Shown: positions 1 to 7,349, counted from the first letter of the stretch. The stretch is 17,316 nt of DNA from Actinomycetota bacterium (GCA_005883175.1 VAYV01000087.1:1-17316), one strand, 5' to 3'. Notes: generated from the sequence alone by a model not told the origin. A program made the numbers and translations.

Positions 1-1
1 C

Positions 2-1069
2 ATCGACAACCTGCGCGCGTGGCAGGCGAAGCTGCACGAGGGCGGCTGGGCCGGCGTGTCGTGGCCGAAGGCGTACGGCGGGCGCGGCGCATCGCTCTTG
101 GAGCAGGCGATCTTCTATCAGGAGATGGCGCGTTCGAAGGCGCCGGCGCCGATCAACGTCATCGGCCTCGGGATGGCGGGGCCGACGATCATCGTCCACG
201 GCCGCGAGGACCAGAAGCAGCGGTACCTATCGAAGATCCTGTCGGCCGAAGAGATCTGGTGTCAAGGGTTCAGCGAGCCCGGCGCCGGCAGCGACCTCGG
301 CGCGCTGCGCTCGACCGCGGTGCAGGACGGCGATCACTACGTCATCAACGGCCAGAAGGTATGGACGACGCTGGCGCACGTGTCGAAGTGGTGCATCTTC
401 CTCGCGCGCACCGACCCCGACGCGCCGAAGCACAAGGGCATCACCTACTTCTTGGTTGACATGGAGTCGCCCGGCGTCGAAGTACGGCCCCTCCGGCAGA
501 TGACCGGCACCGCGGAGTTCAACGAGATGTTCTTCACCGACGTTCGTGTTCCGCGCGAGAACATCCTCGGCGACGTGAACGACGGCTGGCGCGTCGCGAT
601 GACCACGCTGATGAACGAGCGCGGCACGCTGGGGTTCGCATTGAGCGTGCAAGCGAGGATCGCGCTCGACGAGCTGATCAACAAAGCGAGGACGCTGAAG
701 CGCAACGGCAAGCCGGCGATCGAAGACCCCGTTATCCGGCAGCGGATCGGGCAGCTTCACGTCGAGATCGAAGCGCTTCGCCTGACCGGCTACCGCGCGC
801 TCTCGACGGTCATCAAGACGGGGACCCCCGGGCCGGAAGGCTCGCTCGGGAAGCTGCTGTGGAGCGAGTCGATGAAGCGGCTCACCGACCTTGCGATGGA
901 GCTGTACGGGCCGGCCGGCTTGACGACCGAATGGAAGGGCGACGAGGACCTGAAGCGCTGGGCATTCGCGGCGCTGCGCTCGCGCGGCAACACGATCGAA
1001 GCCGGCACGAGCGAGATCCTCCGCAACATCATCGCCGAGCGCGTGCTCGGCCTCCCACGTCATCGGTAG
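2..1069 (+). CDS. acyl-CoA dehydrogenase, first subunit of a tandem pair (5' end cut by window edge)
   Basis: This gene oxidises an acyl-CoA to the trans-2-enoyl-CoA with FAD as cofactor. The reading frame is open from base 2, so the true start lies outside the window; GTG at 56 is internal. The visible 355 residues cover most of the family fold. Counting from the GTG at 56, they include the flavin/substrate loop SEPGAGSD (73-80), the NGQKVWTT strand (98-105), and the C-terminal EAGTSEILRNIIAERVLG stretch (315-332). In MCAD-type enzymes the catalytic Glu directly precedes the GT of this last motif; here that position is Ala. The base may instead be an acidic residue in the helix near E237/E239, as in LCAD/IVD-like and mycobacterial heteromeric enzymes (inference). 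The next acyl-CoA dehydrogenase starts 8 bases downstream with a GGAG-type ribosome site. This suggests an alpha2beta2 heteromer like those of actinobacterial steroid side-chain oxidation, but the substrate is unknown. Confidence 0.9.
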   Translation: MDNLRAWQAKLHEGGWAGVSWPKAYGGRGASLLEQAIFYQEMARSKAPAPINVIGLGMAGPTIIVHGREDQKQRYLSKILSAEEIWCQGFSEPGAGSDLGALRSTAVQDGDHYVINGQKVWTTLAHVSKWCIFLARTDPDAPKHKGITYFLVDMESPGVEVRPLRQMTGTAEFNEMFFTDVRVPRENILGDVNDGWRVAMTTLMNERGTLGFALSVQARIALDELINKARTLKRNGKPAIEDPVIRQRIGQLHVEIEALRLTGYRALSTVIKTGTPGPEGSLGKLLWSESMKRLTDLAMELYGPAGLTTEWKGDEDLKRWAFAALRSRGNTIEAGTSEILRNIIAERVLGLPRHR

Positions 1070-1077
1070 GAGCGGAC

Positions 1078-2220
1078 ATGGACTTCGGATTCAACGACGA
1101 ACAAGAAGCGCTTCGGCAGTCGGCTCGCGAGGTGCTGACCGATAGAGCGGGACCTGCGGGCTATCGCACGGCGATGGGGTCCGAGACTGGGACCGACGAC
1201 GCGCTGTGGAAGACGATCGGCGAGCTCGGCTGGGCCGGCGTCGCGATCGACGAGCAGCACGGGGGACTGGGCCTCGGCTTGATCGAGCTTGTCATCCTGA
1301 TGGAAGAGACGGGGCGCGCGCTAGCGCCGGTGCCGTTCTTCTCGACGGTGGCGCTGGCCGGTCAATTGCTCGAGCAGACCTCGGGGGCGCGCCGCGACGA
1401 AGCCTTGCGCGAGATCGCGTCGGGCGGCGCGCGCGCGACGGTCGCGCTCGGCCAGAAGGACGGCCGTTACGACGCGGCCGGGGTGTCGGTGAAGGCCGCT
1501 CGAACCGAGAACGGCTGGAAGCTCAGCGGCACGGCGTCGTTGGCGCCCGAAGCGCATCTGGCCGACTCCATCGTCGTGATCGCGCGCACGGCGCGCGCGC
1601 GCAACCCCGAGGAAGGTTTGTCGCTGTTTCTGGTTCCGGCATCCGCTTTGAAGAGCAAGCCGAAGCCGGTCGCGTCGCTGGACGGCGCGCGCCGCCTGGC
1701 CGACGTAAAGCTCGGCGGCGTCGAAGTGCCTGCCGATGCGTTGCTCGGCGACGAAGGTCGAGCATGGCCGGGCATCGCGCGCGCGCTGGACCGAGCCGCC
1801 GTTCTTCTTGCAGCCGAAGCCGTCGGCGTCGCCACCGCGCAATTGGAGCGTGCCGTCGCGTACGCGCGCGAGCGCTCGCAGTTTGACCGGCCGATCGGCA
1901 GCTTCCAAGCTATCAGCCACAAGTGCGCCGACATGCTGCTCGTCACGGAAACGGCGCGCTCGCACGTCTATCTCGCGGCGTGGGCTTTGGAAGAGGGCGC
2001 GCCCGACGCGCGCTTAGCGGCTGCGACGGCGAAGGCCGCTGCGTCTGACGCCGCGCGCATCGTGGCCAACGACTCGATCCAGGTCCACGGCGGCATCGGG
2101 TTCACGTGGGAGCACGAGATGCATCTGTTCTATCGGCGCGCGAAGTTCTGCGAGTTGTATCTCGGTGACGCATCCGCGTGGCGCGAACGCATCACCGCTG
2201 CGCTCGCCGCAGCGTCGTAG
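1078..2220 (+). CDS. acyl-CoA dehydrogenase, second subunit of the tandem pair
   Basis: This is a 380-residue acyl-CoA dehydrogenase of normal family length. ATG 1078 is chosen because it begins the usual N-terminal helix (MDFGFNDEQEALRQSAREVL) and follows a ribosome site in TAGGAGCGGAC; the same frame is open upstream but that part is antisense-like noise inside gene 1. The C-terminal domain carries RSQFDRPIGSFQA, a family signature, and QVHGGIGFTWEH at 335-346, typical of actinobacterial FadE partner subunits. No catalytic Glu is found in an EGT-type context, so this chain may be the FAD/structural partner of the preceding gene. It ends TAG with the next gene's GTG overlapping the last base, so all three genes probably form one operon. 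Confidence 0.9.
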   Translation: MDFGFNDEQEALRQSAREVLTDRAGPAGYRTAMGSETGTDDALWKTIGELGWAGVAIDEQHGGLGLGLIELVILMEETGRALAPVPFFSTVALAGQLLEQTSGARRDEALREIASGGARATVALGQKDGRYDAAGVSVKAARTENGWKLSGTASLAPEAHLADSIVVIARTARARNPEEGLSLFLVPASALKSKPKPVASLDGARRLADVKLGGVEVPADALLGDEGRAWPGIARALDRAAVLLAAEAVGVATAQLERAVAYARERSQFDRPIGSFQAISHKCADMLLVTETARSHVYLAAWALEEGAPDARLAAATAKAAASDAARIVANDSIQVHGGIGFTWEHEMHLFYRRAKFCELYLGDASAWRERITAALAAAS

Positions 2221-2945
2221 TGGGGAAGCCCAAGGCCGAGCCGCGCGCGTCCTGGGTCGATGAGGAGACTTTCGACGCGAAGAAGAAGCGCGCGAGCCTC
2301 ATCCTGCGTCGGTTGGAGAAGCAGTACCCGGACACGCGCACCGCGCTCAACTACACGACGCCGTTCGAGCTGCTGGTGGCCACGGTGCTGAGCGCGCAGT
2401 CCACCGACAAGATGGTGAACATCATCACCGAGAAGCTGTTCCAGAAGTACCGGTCGCCGGAGGACTACCTGAAGGCGAAGCCGGGGGAGCTCGAGCAAGA
2501 CATCAAGGCATCGGGTTTCTTCAACCAGAAAGCGAAGTCGATCCGCGGGCTTTCGCAGAAGCTGGTGGAGGACTTCGGCGGCGAGGTCCCCGGCACGATG
2601 GAGGAGCTGCTGACGCTGCCCGGCGTCGCGCGCAAGACGGCGAACGTCGTGCTCGGCAACGCGTTCGGGAAGAACTTCGGGATCGCCGTGGATACGCACG
2701 TGCACCGGCTGTCGTGGCGATTCGGGTTCAGCGACCACGACGACCCGAACAAGGTCGAGCAAGACCTGATGAAGCTGTTCTCGCGCGCGAAGTGGTTCAA
2801 GGTGAGTCACTTGCTGATCGATCACGGCCGCAACGTGTGCTTCGCGCGCAACCCGAACTGCGCGGATTGCGTGGTGAATGAGTTGTGCCCGGCCGCGCGC
2901 GTGCCGGCGGTGCGGAAGAGAGCTAAGCCGTCGCCCTCGGCTTGA
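2220..2945 (+). CDS. nth: endonuclease III (DNA glycosylase/AP lyase)
   Basis: This base-excision repair enzyme removes oxidised pyrimidines and cuts the abasic site by beta-elimination. The 241-residue product from GTG 2220 is of usual length for actinobacterial Nth. It carries the helix-hairpin-helix LPGVARKTANVVLG (133-146) with catalytic Lys139, and catalytic Asp158 in AVDTH. Its C-terminal [4Fe-4S] cluster has C207, C214, C217 and C223 in the exact C-x6-C-x2-C-x5-C spacing. GTG 2220 overlaps the last base of the upstream stop (TAGTG) and there is no clear Shine-Dalgarno, which suggests translational coupling; an in-frame GTG at 2178 is possible but lies inside the previous gene. Its 3' end overlaps by 23 bases the tail of a convergent small membrane protein gene. 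Why it travels with acyl-CoA dehydrogenases is not clear from the sequence. Confidence 0.95.
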   Translation: MGKPKAEPRASWVDEETFDAKKKRASLILRRLEKQYPDTRTALNYTTPFELLVATVLSAQSTDKMVNIITEKLFQKYRSPEDYLKAKPGELEQDIKASGFFNQKAKSIRGLSQKLVEDFGGEVPGTMEELLTLPGVARKTANVVLGNAFGKNFGIAVDTHVHRLSWRFGFSDHDDPNKVEQDLMKLFSRAKWFKVSHLLIDHGRNVCFARNPNCADCVVNELCPAARVPAVRKRAKPSPSA

Positions 2946-3315
2946 TCCGCACGAACGCCGTCGCCGTCGCTACGGCACCGGCGAGGGGAACCAGCCAGAT
3001 CCACGGCTTGGGTTCGCTGTTGCCGGCGAGCCGGTAGGTGATGCCCCATCCGAGCTCGGCGGCCGTCAGCGCAGCGAGCAGCCCGCCGACGAACTTGAAG
3101 GGCTTCGTCGGCCGCATCCGCACACGGATGTAAAGGAGCGGCATCATCAGCGGCGCGGTGACGATGCCTTCGCCCCCGACCGAGATGAGCAAGACGACGG
3201 CGATGAGGAAGATCCCGACGGTCAGGAGGGCGCTCGCTATGGCATCGAGCCGACCTCGACCGTCGTCGGTCGCCGGAGCCAGTCCCGCCGGGTTGCTCCC
3301 ATGCGGTGATGTTAG
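2923..3315 (-). CDS. small multi-helix membrane protein of unknown function, start codon missing
   Basis: I do not recognise the family. From TTG 3192 the frame gives 89 residues, but that TTG falls inside a hydrophobic helix. The same frame continues open upstream and reads as a hydrophilic tail (HGSNPAGLAPATDDGRGRL) followed by a helix LLTVGIFLIAVVLLI, so the real protein must start further upstream. With this extension there are about four membrane segments: LLTVGIFLIAVVLLI, IVTAPLMMPLLYI, VGGLLAALTAAELGWGI and WLVPLAGAVATATAFV. No ATG, GTG or TTG exists in this frame between 3192 and the stop upstream of it. The likely start was lost together with that of the divergent adenosyltransferase gene at about 3313. 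The tail overlaps nth by 23 bases. Confidence 0.55.
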   Translation of the reverse strand, partial: LTSPHGSNPAGLAPATDDGRGRLDAIASALLTVGIFLIAVVLLISVGGEGIVTAPLMMPLLYIRVRMRPTKPFKFVGGLLAALTAAELGWGITYRLAGNSEPKPWIWLVPLAGAVATATAFVRIKPRATA

Positions 3316-3783
3316 ATCGAAGCCGCCGGTTCCGCCGATGAGGCCGTTGCCGCGCTGGGCATAGCGCGCGCGACCTGCACGACGCCGGGTCTGGGCGGTC
3401 TGTTGTTACGGCTGCAGCGAGAGCTGTTCGCCGCCGGCGCCGAGATCGCGACGGCGGAGGAGAACTGGCGGAAGCTCGATGTGGAAAAGGGGACGCTGGT
3501 CGACGCCTCGATGGTTGCTTCGCTGGAGGCGCTGATCGACGAGCACGAGTCCCGGTTTTCGATGCCCGCCGAGTTCATCATCCCTGGGGAGAACGAAGGA
3601 AGCGCCGCGATCGACCTCGCGCGCGCGATCGTGCGCCGCACAGAGCGGCGCTGCGTCGCGCTGGCGCGAGAGAAGATGCTGCCGGACGGCGAAATCCTGC
3701 GGTACCTGAACAGGCTTGCGGACTTGCTCTTCGTGCTGGCGCGTTACGAGGAGGGCGGTTTCACGCCGCTCCACAAACGATGA
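3316..3783 (+). CDS. PduO-type ATP:cob(I)alamin adenosyltransferase, N-terminus missing
   Basis: The family transfers the 5'-deoxyadenosyl group of ATP to cob(I)alamin, making coenzyme B12. The homologous frame begins at 3316, directly after a TAG, with IEAAGSADEAVAALG. This matches the DPRVEAYGTVDELNAALG region that normally lies about 27-30 residues into the protein. Further matches are LLRLQRELFAAGAEIAT, EFIIPGENEGSAAIDLARA, the arginine-rich IVRRTERR that contacts ATP, and ILRYLNRLADLLFVLAR near the C-terminus. What is missing is the N-terminal glycine-rich phosphate-binding segment (TxTGDxGTT in relatives) and any normal start codon; the first conventional start in frame is TTG 3403, too late for a working enzyme. 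The stop overlaps the next gene by ATGA. It is either a pseudogene or an assembly gap; as read it should not bind ATP normally. Confidence 0.65.
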   Translation: MEAAGSADEAVAALGIARATCTTPGLGGLLLRLQRELFAAGAEIATAEENWRKLDVEKGTLVDASMVASLEALIDEHESRFSMPAEFIIPGENEGSAAIDLARAIVRRTERRCVALAREKMLPDGEILRYLNRLADLLFVLARYEEGGFTPLHKR

Positions 3784-4052
3784 GCCACCACGAGCACGAC
3801 CCGATGAAAGGTCATCACCGTCCACTCGACGAGACACGAGGCGGTTGGAACCTGTTCAAGAGGCTGCGGCGCCGCTCGAACGCGGGCGACAAGATCGTCT
3901 CGATGCAGTGGCCGTATCCAGTCATTGTGAAGACACTCGTGAGCGGACATCGAGACGCACCGCTCACGCCGCTCGGCCGCCTGTTGTGGTGGCTCGCCGG
4001 ATTCGCCGTCGTCGTCGGCGGCATCGCGCTGATCGTTTTCTGGATGCGTTAG
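3780..4052 (+). CDS. small one-helix membrane protein coupled to the adenosyltransferase
   Basis: This is a 90-residue protein with no family that I recognise. The N-terminal half is hydrophilic and His-rich (MSHHEHDPMKGHHRP) with a basic patch KRLRRRS. A single hydrophobic helix (LLWWLAGFAVVVGGIALIVFW) fills the last 22 residues before a short MR tail, so it looks like a C-tail-anchored membrane protein. ATG 3780 overlaps the TGA of the upstream adenosyltransferase by four bases (ATGA), which favours coupled translation and supports both frames being real. The short length and low complexity make the gene call moderate. Confidence 0.5.
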   Translation: MSHHEHDPMKGHHRPLDETRGGWNLFKRLRRRSNAGDKIVSMQWPYPVIVKTLVSGHRDAPLTPLGRLLWWLAGFAVVVGGIALIVFWMR

Positions 4053-4062
4053 CTCCGCATTT

Positions 4063-4106
4063 CTTGTGTGAATCCAACGTCAAAAACGCTGCCCGATTCA
4101 CACGAG
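4063..4106. terminator. inverted repeat between convergent genes, possible bidirectional terminator
   Basis: GTGTGAATC (4066-4074) pairs with GATTCACAC (4095-4103). Two further pairs and one wobble extend the stem outward, around a 20-base spacer. It sits in the 68-base gap between the stop codons of the small membrane protein gene (+) and panB (-), where a shared terminator is expected. There is no convincing T-tract on either side, so it could also be a transcript-end stabilising hairpin. Confidence 0.35.
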
Positions 4107-4120
4107 AAGCGGGCGCGGCG

Positions 4121-4912
4121 CTACGAGTACGAGTGTTCCGGCCCCGGATACTCACCGCGCGCGACCTCATCCGCGTAGCGCTTCGCCGCCTCGCTGATCT
4201 CGTCGCGCAGGTTCGCATACCGCTTCACGAACTTCGGCGCTTTGCCCGGCGTCAGCCCCAACAGGTCGTTGATCACCAGTACTTGCGCGTCGCAGTCCGG
4301 CCCCGCACCGATCCCGATCGTCGGGATCGACAGCGCGCGCGTGATGCGCGCGGCCAGATCGGACGGCACGCACTCGAGCACCAAGGAGAACGCGCCGGCT
4401 TCCTCGAGCTCCTTCGCCCACCGCACGATGTTCTCGGCTTGCTCTTCCGAGCGGCCCTGCACCTTGTAGCCGCCGAAGAGGTGAACCGACTGCGGCGTCA
4501 GGCCGAGATGCGCCATCACCGGCACGCCTATGCGAGCAAGGTGCTCGACCAAATCCATCTGCGGCCCTTCGAACTTGACCGCGTGCGCGCTGCCTTCCTT
4601 CATGAACTGGATCGCGTTCTCGATGCCTCGCTCGACGGAACCGCCGTACGTTCCGAACGGCATGTCGCCGACGATCAGAGCGTTGCGCGCACCCCGTGCC
4701 ACCGCGCGCGTGTGGTGGAGCATCTCGTCGACCGAGACGGGGATCGTCGTGTCGTAACCGAGGACGACCTGCGCCAGCGAGTCGCCGACGAGCAGAACCG
4801 GCACGCCGGCCTCGTCGAGGATCTGGGCCGTGGGAAAGTCGTACGCGGTGAGCATCACGAACTTTTCGCCGCGAGCTTTGTACGCGGCAAGGTCGAGGAT
4901 CGAAACGGACAT
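4121..4912 (-). CDS. panB: 3-methyl-2-oxobutanoate hydroxymethyltransferase (ketopantoate synthesis)
   Basis: PanB transfers a hydroxymethyl group from 5,10-methylenetetrahydrofolate to 2-oxoisovalerate, the first committed step to pantothenate and CoA. The 263-residue product from ATG 4912 equals the usual length of about 264. Landmarks are LTAYDFPTA (21-29), Mg-binding D44 and D83 in VGDSL and GDMPF, K113 in KFEG, and the catalytic Glu180 in LECVP. AHLGLTPQSV and FGGYKVQGR are also present. ATG 4912 is preferred over the longer in-frame start because AAGGAG (4921-4926, minus strand) lies eight bases upstream. It is a single gene: about 80 bases separate it from the next minus-strand unit, and it ends facing a convergent gene. 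panB also lies close to glnA2/glnE in mycobacteria, so its location fits a conserved neighbourhood. Confidence 0.97.
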   Translation of the reverse strand: MSVSILDLAAYKARGEKFVMLTAYDFPTAQILDEAGVPVLLVGDSLAQVVLGYDTTIPVSVDEMLHHTRAVARGARNALIVGDMPFGTYGGSVERGIENAIQFMKEGSAHAVKFEGPQMDLVEHLARIGVPVMAHLGLTPQSVHLFGGYKVQGRSEEQAENIVRWAKELEEAGAFSLVLECVPSDLAARITRALSIPTIGIGAGPDCDAQVLVINDLLGLTPGKAPKFVKRYANLRDEISEAAKRYADEVARGEYPGPEHSYS

Positions 4913-5028
4913 AGCAGGCTCTCCTTCCTCGCGGCCACTTGGGTCCACGGGCTAACTACTGTTGTAACGAATTGTGCCAGTTCGGGGATGCGCGCGCCAG
5001 GAGGGGGTGCGGGCCGCGAGAGCTGTCC

Positions 5029-5259
5029 TTAGCTCGGTCTTCTGCGCGTGTAGAGGAGCATCGCGATACCAGCGAAAAGAGCCCAGCCAACGGCGATTAA
5101 CAGGGCCTCATTGCCGGGGACAGCCCGATCACTTTGCGAGAGCAGGCCCTCGATGAAATATGCCAGTACAAATGCACAGCCTGCCGCGGCGAAGGAAGCC
5201 GTGATCGGGTTCGATCCAGCATCGAGCCAACGCCGGAGGGTGGACAGAGGCTTGCTCAT
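5029..5259 (-). CDS. small two-helix membrane protein, last gene of the nadE operon
   Basis: This is a 76-residue protein with no family that I recognise. After a basic N-terminus (STLRRWLDAGSN) there are two hydrophobic helices, about residues 19-41 (ITASFAAAGCAFVLAYFIEGLL) and 51-69 (ALLIAVGWALFAGIAMLLY), ending in a positively charged YTRRRPS tail. That pattern predicts both ends in the cytoplasm. ATG 5259 lies three bases after the TAG of the CBS-domain gene, so it is probably translated from the same message. Codon third positions are less GC-rich than in nadE, which may mean weak selection or a younger gene. Confidence 0.6.
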   Translation of the reverse strand: MSKPLSTLRRWLDAGSNPITASFAAAGCAFVLAYFIEGLLSQSDRAVPGNEALLIAVGWALFAGIAMLLYTRRRPS

Positions 5260-5262
5260 GGC

Positions 5263-5631
5263 CTAGTCGGCCATCGCACCCGCGACGTCGCGGATCGATA
5301 CCATCCCGACCGCACGGCCGCCCTCCAGAACCGGGAGGTGCCGGAAGCCGCCGTCCACCATCGTCCGTAGCGCCTCTTTGACGTCGGCGCTCGGGTCCGT
5401 CGTCGTCGGGTCCTTCGTCATCCACTCCACGACCGGCCGCTGCGGCGCATCGTGCTCGCGCGAGAGCGCGCGCACGATATCACGCTCGGTCAAGATCCCG
5501 ACCAGCCGGTCGTCCTCGCACACGACGACGGATCCCACATGCCGCTCGCCCATCATCGTGGCCGCCTCACCGAGCGTCGCCTCCGGCTCGACGATCGTCA
5601 GCGTCTTGCTCATGATCTCCGAGACCTTCAT
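5263..5631 (-). CDS. stand-alone two-CBS-domain (Bateman module) protein
   Basis: This 122-residue protein consists almost entirely of two CBS motifs. CBS1 covers about residues 7-57 (IMSKTLTIVEPEATLGEAA through GILTERDIVRAL) and CBS2 about 71-121 (MTKDPTTTDPSADVKEAL through GMVSIRDVAGA). Such modules bind adenine nucleotides or NAD-type ligands and act as energy or redox sensors, with no catalytic function of their own. ATG 5631 overlaps the nadE TGA by four bases (ATGA), and AAGGAGG (5637-5643, minus strand) lies five bases before the start. Coupling to nadE suggests a nucleotide-responsive partner of NAD metabolism, but the ligand and target are not visible in the sequence. Confidence 0.9.
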   Translation of the reverse strand: MKVSEIMSKTLTIVEPEATLGEAATMMGERHVGSVVVCEDDRLVGILTERDIVRALSREHDAPQRPVVEWMTKDPTTTDPSADVKEALRTMVDGGFRHLPVLEGGRAVGMVSIRDVAGAMAD

Positions 5632-7265
5632 CGGCGCCTCCTTCCGGTGACGCGCTCGGGGACCTCGACCGGCTGCCGGAAGCGGTTCGTGATCGGCAAC
5701 CGGCGGTCTTTGCCGAACGCGCGCGCGGTGATCTTCACGCCGGGTGGCGCTTGCCGGCGCTTGTACTCGCTGCGGTCGACCATCTCGACGACCTTGCGGA
5801 CGGTCTTCTCGTCGTACCCCAACGCGATCATCTCGCGGATCGAGCGATCTTCTTCCACGTATGCGGACAAGATGGGATCGAGCTCGTCGTACGGGGGCAG
5901 CTCGTCTTGGTCGGTCTGCCCCAGGCGCAGCTCCGCGGACGGCGGCTTCGTGAACACGCGGTCGGGGATCGCCGCGAGGCCGTACGAGTTGCGCCAGGCC
6001 GACAACTCGTACACGAGCGTCTTCGGCACGTCCTTCAGCACCGCGAATCCGCCGGCCATGTCGCCATAGAGCGTGGAGTAGCCGGTCGCCATCTCGCTCT
6101 TGTTGCCGGTCGTAAGCACCAGGTGACCGAACTTGTTCGACAACGCCATCAGGATCGTGCCGCGGATGCGCGCTTGCAGGTTCTCTTCCGCGAGGCCGGG
6201 TTTCGTTCCCGCGAAGGGGTCGGCGAGCGCGTCCATGAACGCGCGCTGGATACCTGCGATCGCAAGGACGTCGAACTGGATGCCGAGGTTCGTCGCCAGC
6301 TCTTTCGCGTCCTCGAACGACTCCGAGCTCGAGATCTCCGACGGCATCGCGACCCCGACGACGTTCTCGGCGCCGATCGCATCGGCGGCGATCACGGCCG
6401 TCAGCGACGAATCGATCCCGCCCGAGAGCCCCATGACCACGCTCGTGAACCCGTTCTTTCGGATGTAATCGCGCGTGCCCAGCTGCAGCGCCGAGTAGAC
6501 CTCTTCGACCCGGTCCATCCCGCGCCGCGCGCGCCGCTCCGGCAGCAGCGGCTTCTTGCGCGCGCTTGTCTTGGAGATCTGCACGACCTCCGCGCCTCTC
6601 TTGATGCGGCGCGTCTTGACGGGCAGCTCGATGTCGACCAGGACCAGCTCTTCTTCGAACTGCGCTCCTCTGACGAGCAGCCTGCCGTCCGGCGCATACG
6701 CGAGCGAGTCGCCGTCGAAGACCAGTTCGTCCTGGCCACCGACCGTCTGCACGTAGAGGAAGAAGACCTTGTTATCGCGCGCGCGCTGGCGGAACAGGAC
6801 CTGCCGCTCGAACGACTTGTCGCGGTGGTACGGCGACGCGTTGATGTTCAGCACGACCTCGGCGCCGTTGCGCGCGACGCCTTCGAAGTACCGCTTCTCG
6901 TCGAACACGCCGTAGTTGGGGAGCTCTTCTTTGTGGTAGACGCCGCGCACGCGTCCGCCGGCAACGACTGCGGCCGCGTTGTACAAGCGGCCGGCCTTGT
7001 CGTGATCGACGAAGCCGATGACCGCCGCGGGGCCTTTCAATGTCTTCGCGAGGTCGCGCACGATCTCGAGGTTCTGCCGCACGAACGACGGTTTCAGCAG
7101 AAGATCTTCCGGCGGATATCCGGTGATCGCGAGCTCCGGGAACGCGACGATGTCGGCGCCGCCTTCGAACGCGCGCGCGAAGTAGTCCTTGATGAGGGCT
7201 GCGTTCCCCGACAGGTCACCAACGGTCGGGTTGACCTGTGCCAGAGCCACCCGCAGCTCGCGCAC
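5628..7265 (-). CDS. nadE: NAD+ synthase, glutamine-dependent type, lacking the glutaminase cysteine segment
   Basis: The gene amidates nicotinate adenine dinucleotide to NAD+. Residues 1 to about 215 form a nitrilase-type glutaminase domain with Glu44 (FPELAITGYPPEDL) and Lys112 (YHKEELPNYGVFDEKRYF). Residues from about 250 form the synthetase domain with the ATP loop SGGIDSS (281-287), TTGNKSE, YSTLYGD and EYKRRQAPPG. The expected stretch after EKRYF, which holds the nucleophile in ICEDxW, is absent: the protein jumps to GVARNGAEVVLNINASPYH. About 33 residues are missing in frame, and the 545-residue product contains no cysteine at all. As read, it could only use free ammonia. GTG 7265 is the first start giving the family N-terminus (RELRVALAQVNPTVGDL); no Shine-Dalgarno is visible. 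It heads an overlapping nadE-CBS-membrane protein operon. Confidence 0.92.
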   Translation of the reverse strand: MRELRVALAQVNPTVGDLSGNAALIKDYFARAFEGGADIVAFPELAITGYPPEDLLLKPSFVRQNLEIVRDLAKTLKGPAAVIGFVDHDKAGRLYNAAAVVAGGRVRGVYHKEELPNYGVFDEKRYFEGVARNGAEVVLNINASPYHRDKSFERQVLFRQRARDNKVFFLYVQTVGGQDELVFDGDSLAYAPDGRLLVRGAQFEEELVLVDIELPVKTRRIKRGAEVVQISKTSARKKPLLPERRARRGMDRVEEVYSALQLGTRDYIRKNGFTSVVMGLSGGIDSSLTAVIAADAIGAENVVGVAMPSEISSSESFEDAKELATNLGIQFDVLAIAGIQRAFMDALADPFAGTKPGLAEENLQARIRGTILMALSNKFGHLVLTTGNKSEMATGYSTLYGDMAGGFAVLKDVPKTLVYELSAWRNSYGLAAIPDRVFTKPPSAELRLGQTDQDELPPYDELDPILSAYVEEDRSIREMIALGYDEKTVRKVVEMVDRSEYKRRQAPPGVKITARAFGKDRRLPITNRFRQPVEVPERVTGRRRR

Positions 7266-7275
7266 TTCACATCTG

Positions 7276-7304
7276 ACAGTACCAGGTCACTCAGGCTGAT
7301 TGAA
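7276..7304 (-). promoter_or_regulatory. possible nadE promoter
   Basis: On the minus strand TTCAAT (7304-7299) and TACTGT (7281-7276) are separated by 17 bases. Transcription would begin a few bases before GTG 7265, giving an almost leaderless message, which fits the missing Shine-Dalgarno. The matches to consensus are weak. Confidence 0.3.
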
Positions 7305-7343
7305 CCCGTTCACCGCCGAGCCCATACGAGTGATTTGGCTGCA

Positions 7344-7349
7344 TATGCT
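7344..7349 (+). promoter_or_regulatory. possible -10 element of a leaderless SDR-SRPBCC transcript
   Basis: TATGCT is followed by exactly six bases (GAAGGA) and then ATG 7356, so transcription starting at the usual distance would begin on the start codon. No good -35 is seen. The AGG of GAAGGA is too close to the ATG to act as a normal ribosome site. Confidence 0.4.

Noticed and set aside
3242..3302. Alternative leaderless start ATG 3302 (minus), preceded by TAACAT and six bases, for the small membrane protein
   Set aside because: Its frame ends after 21 residues and does not join the hydrophobic frame without a frameshift; the open frame upstream reads as a natural N-terminal tail instead.
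4930..5028. Promoter for panB upstream of its ribosome site
   Set aside because: I saw no convincing -35/-10 pair in this stretch; only the Shine-Dalgarno can be supported.
3742..5032. Plus-strand frame of over 400 codons across panB
   Set aside because: It is antisense to panB, whose catalytic residues and ribosome site are clear.
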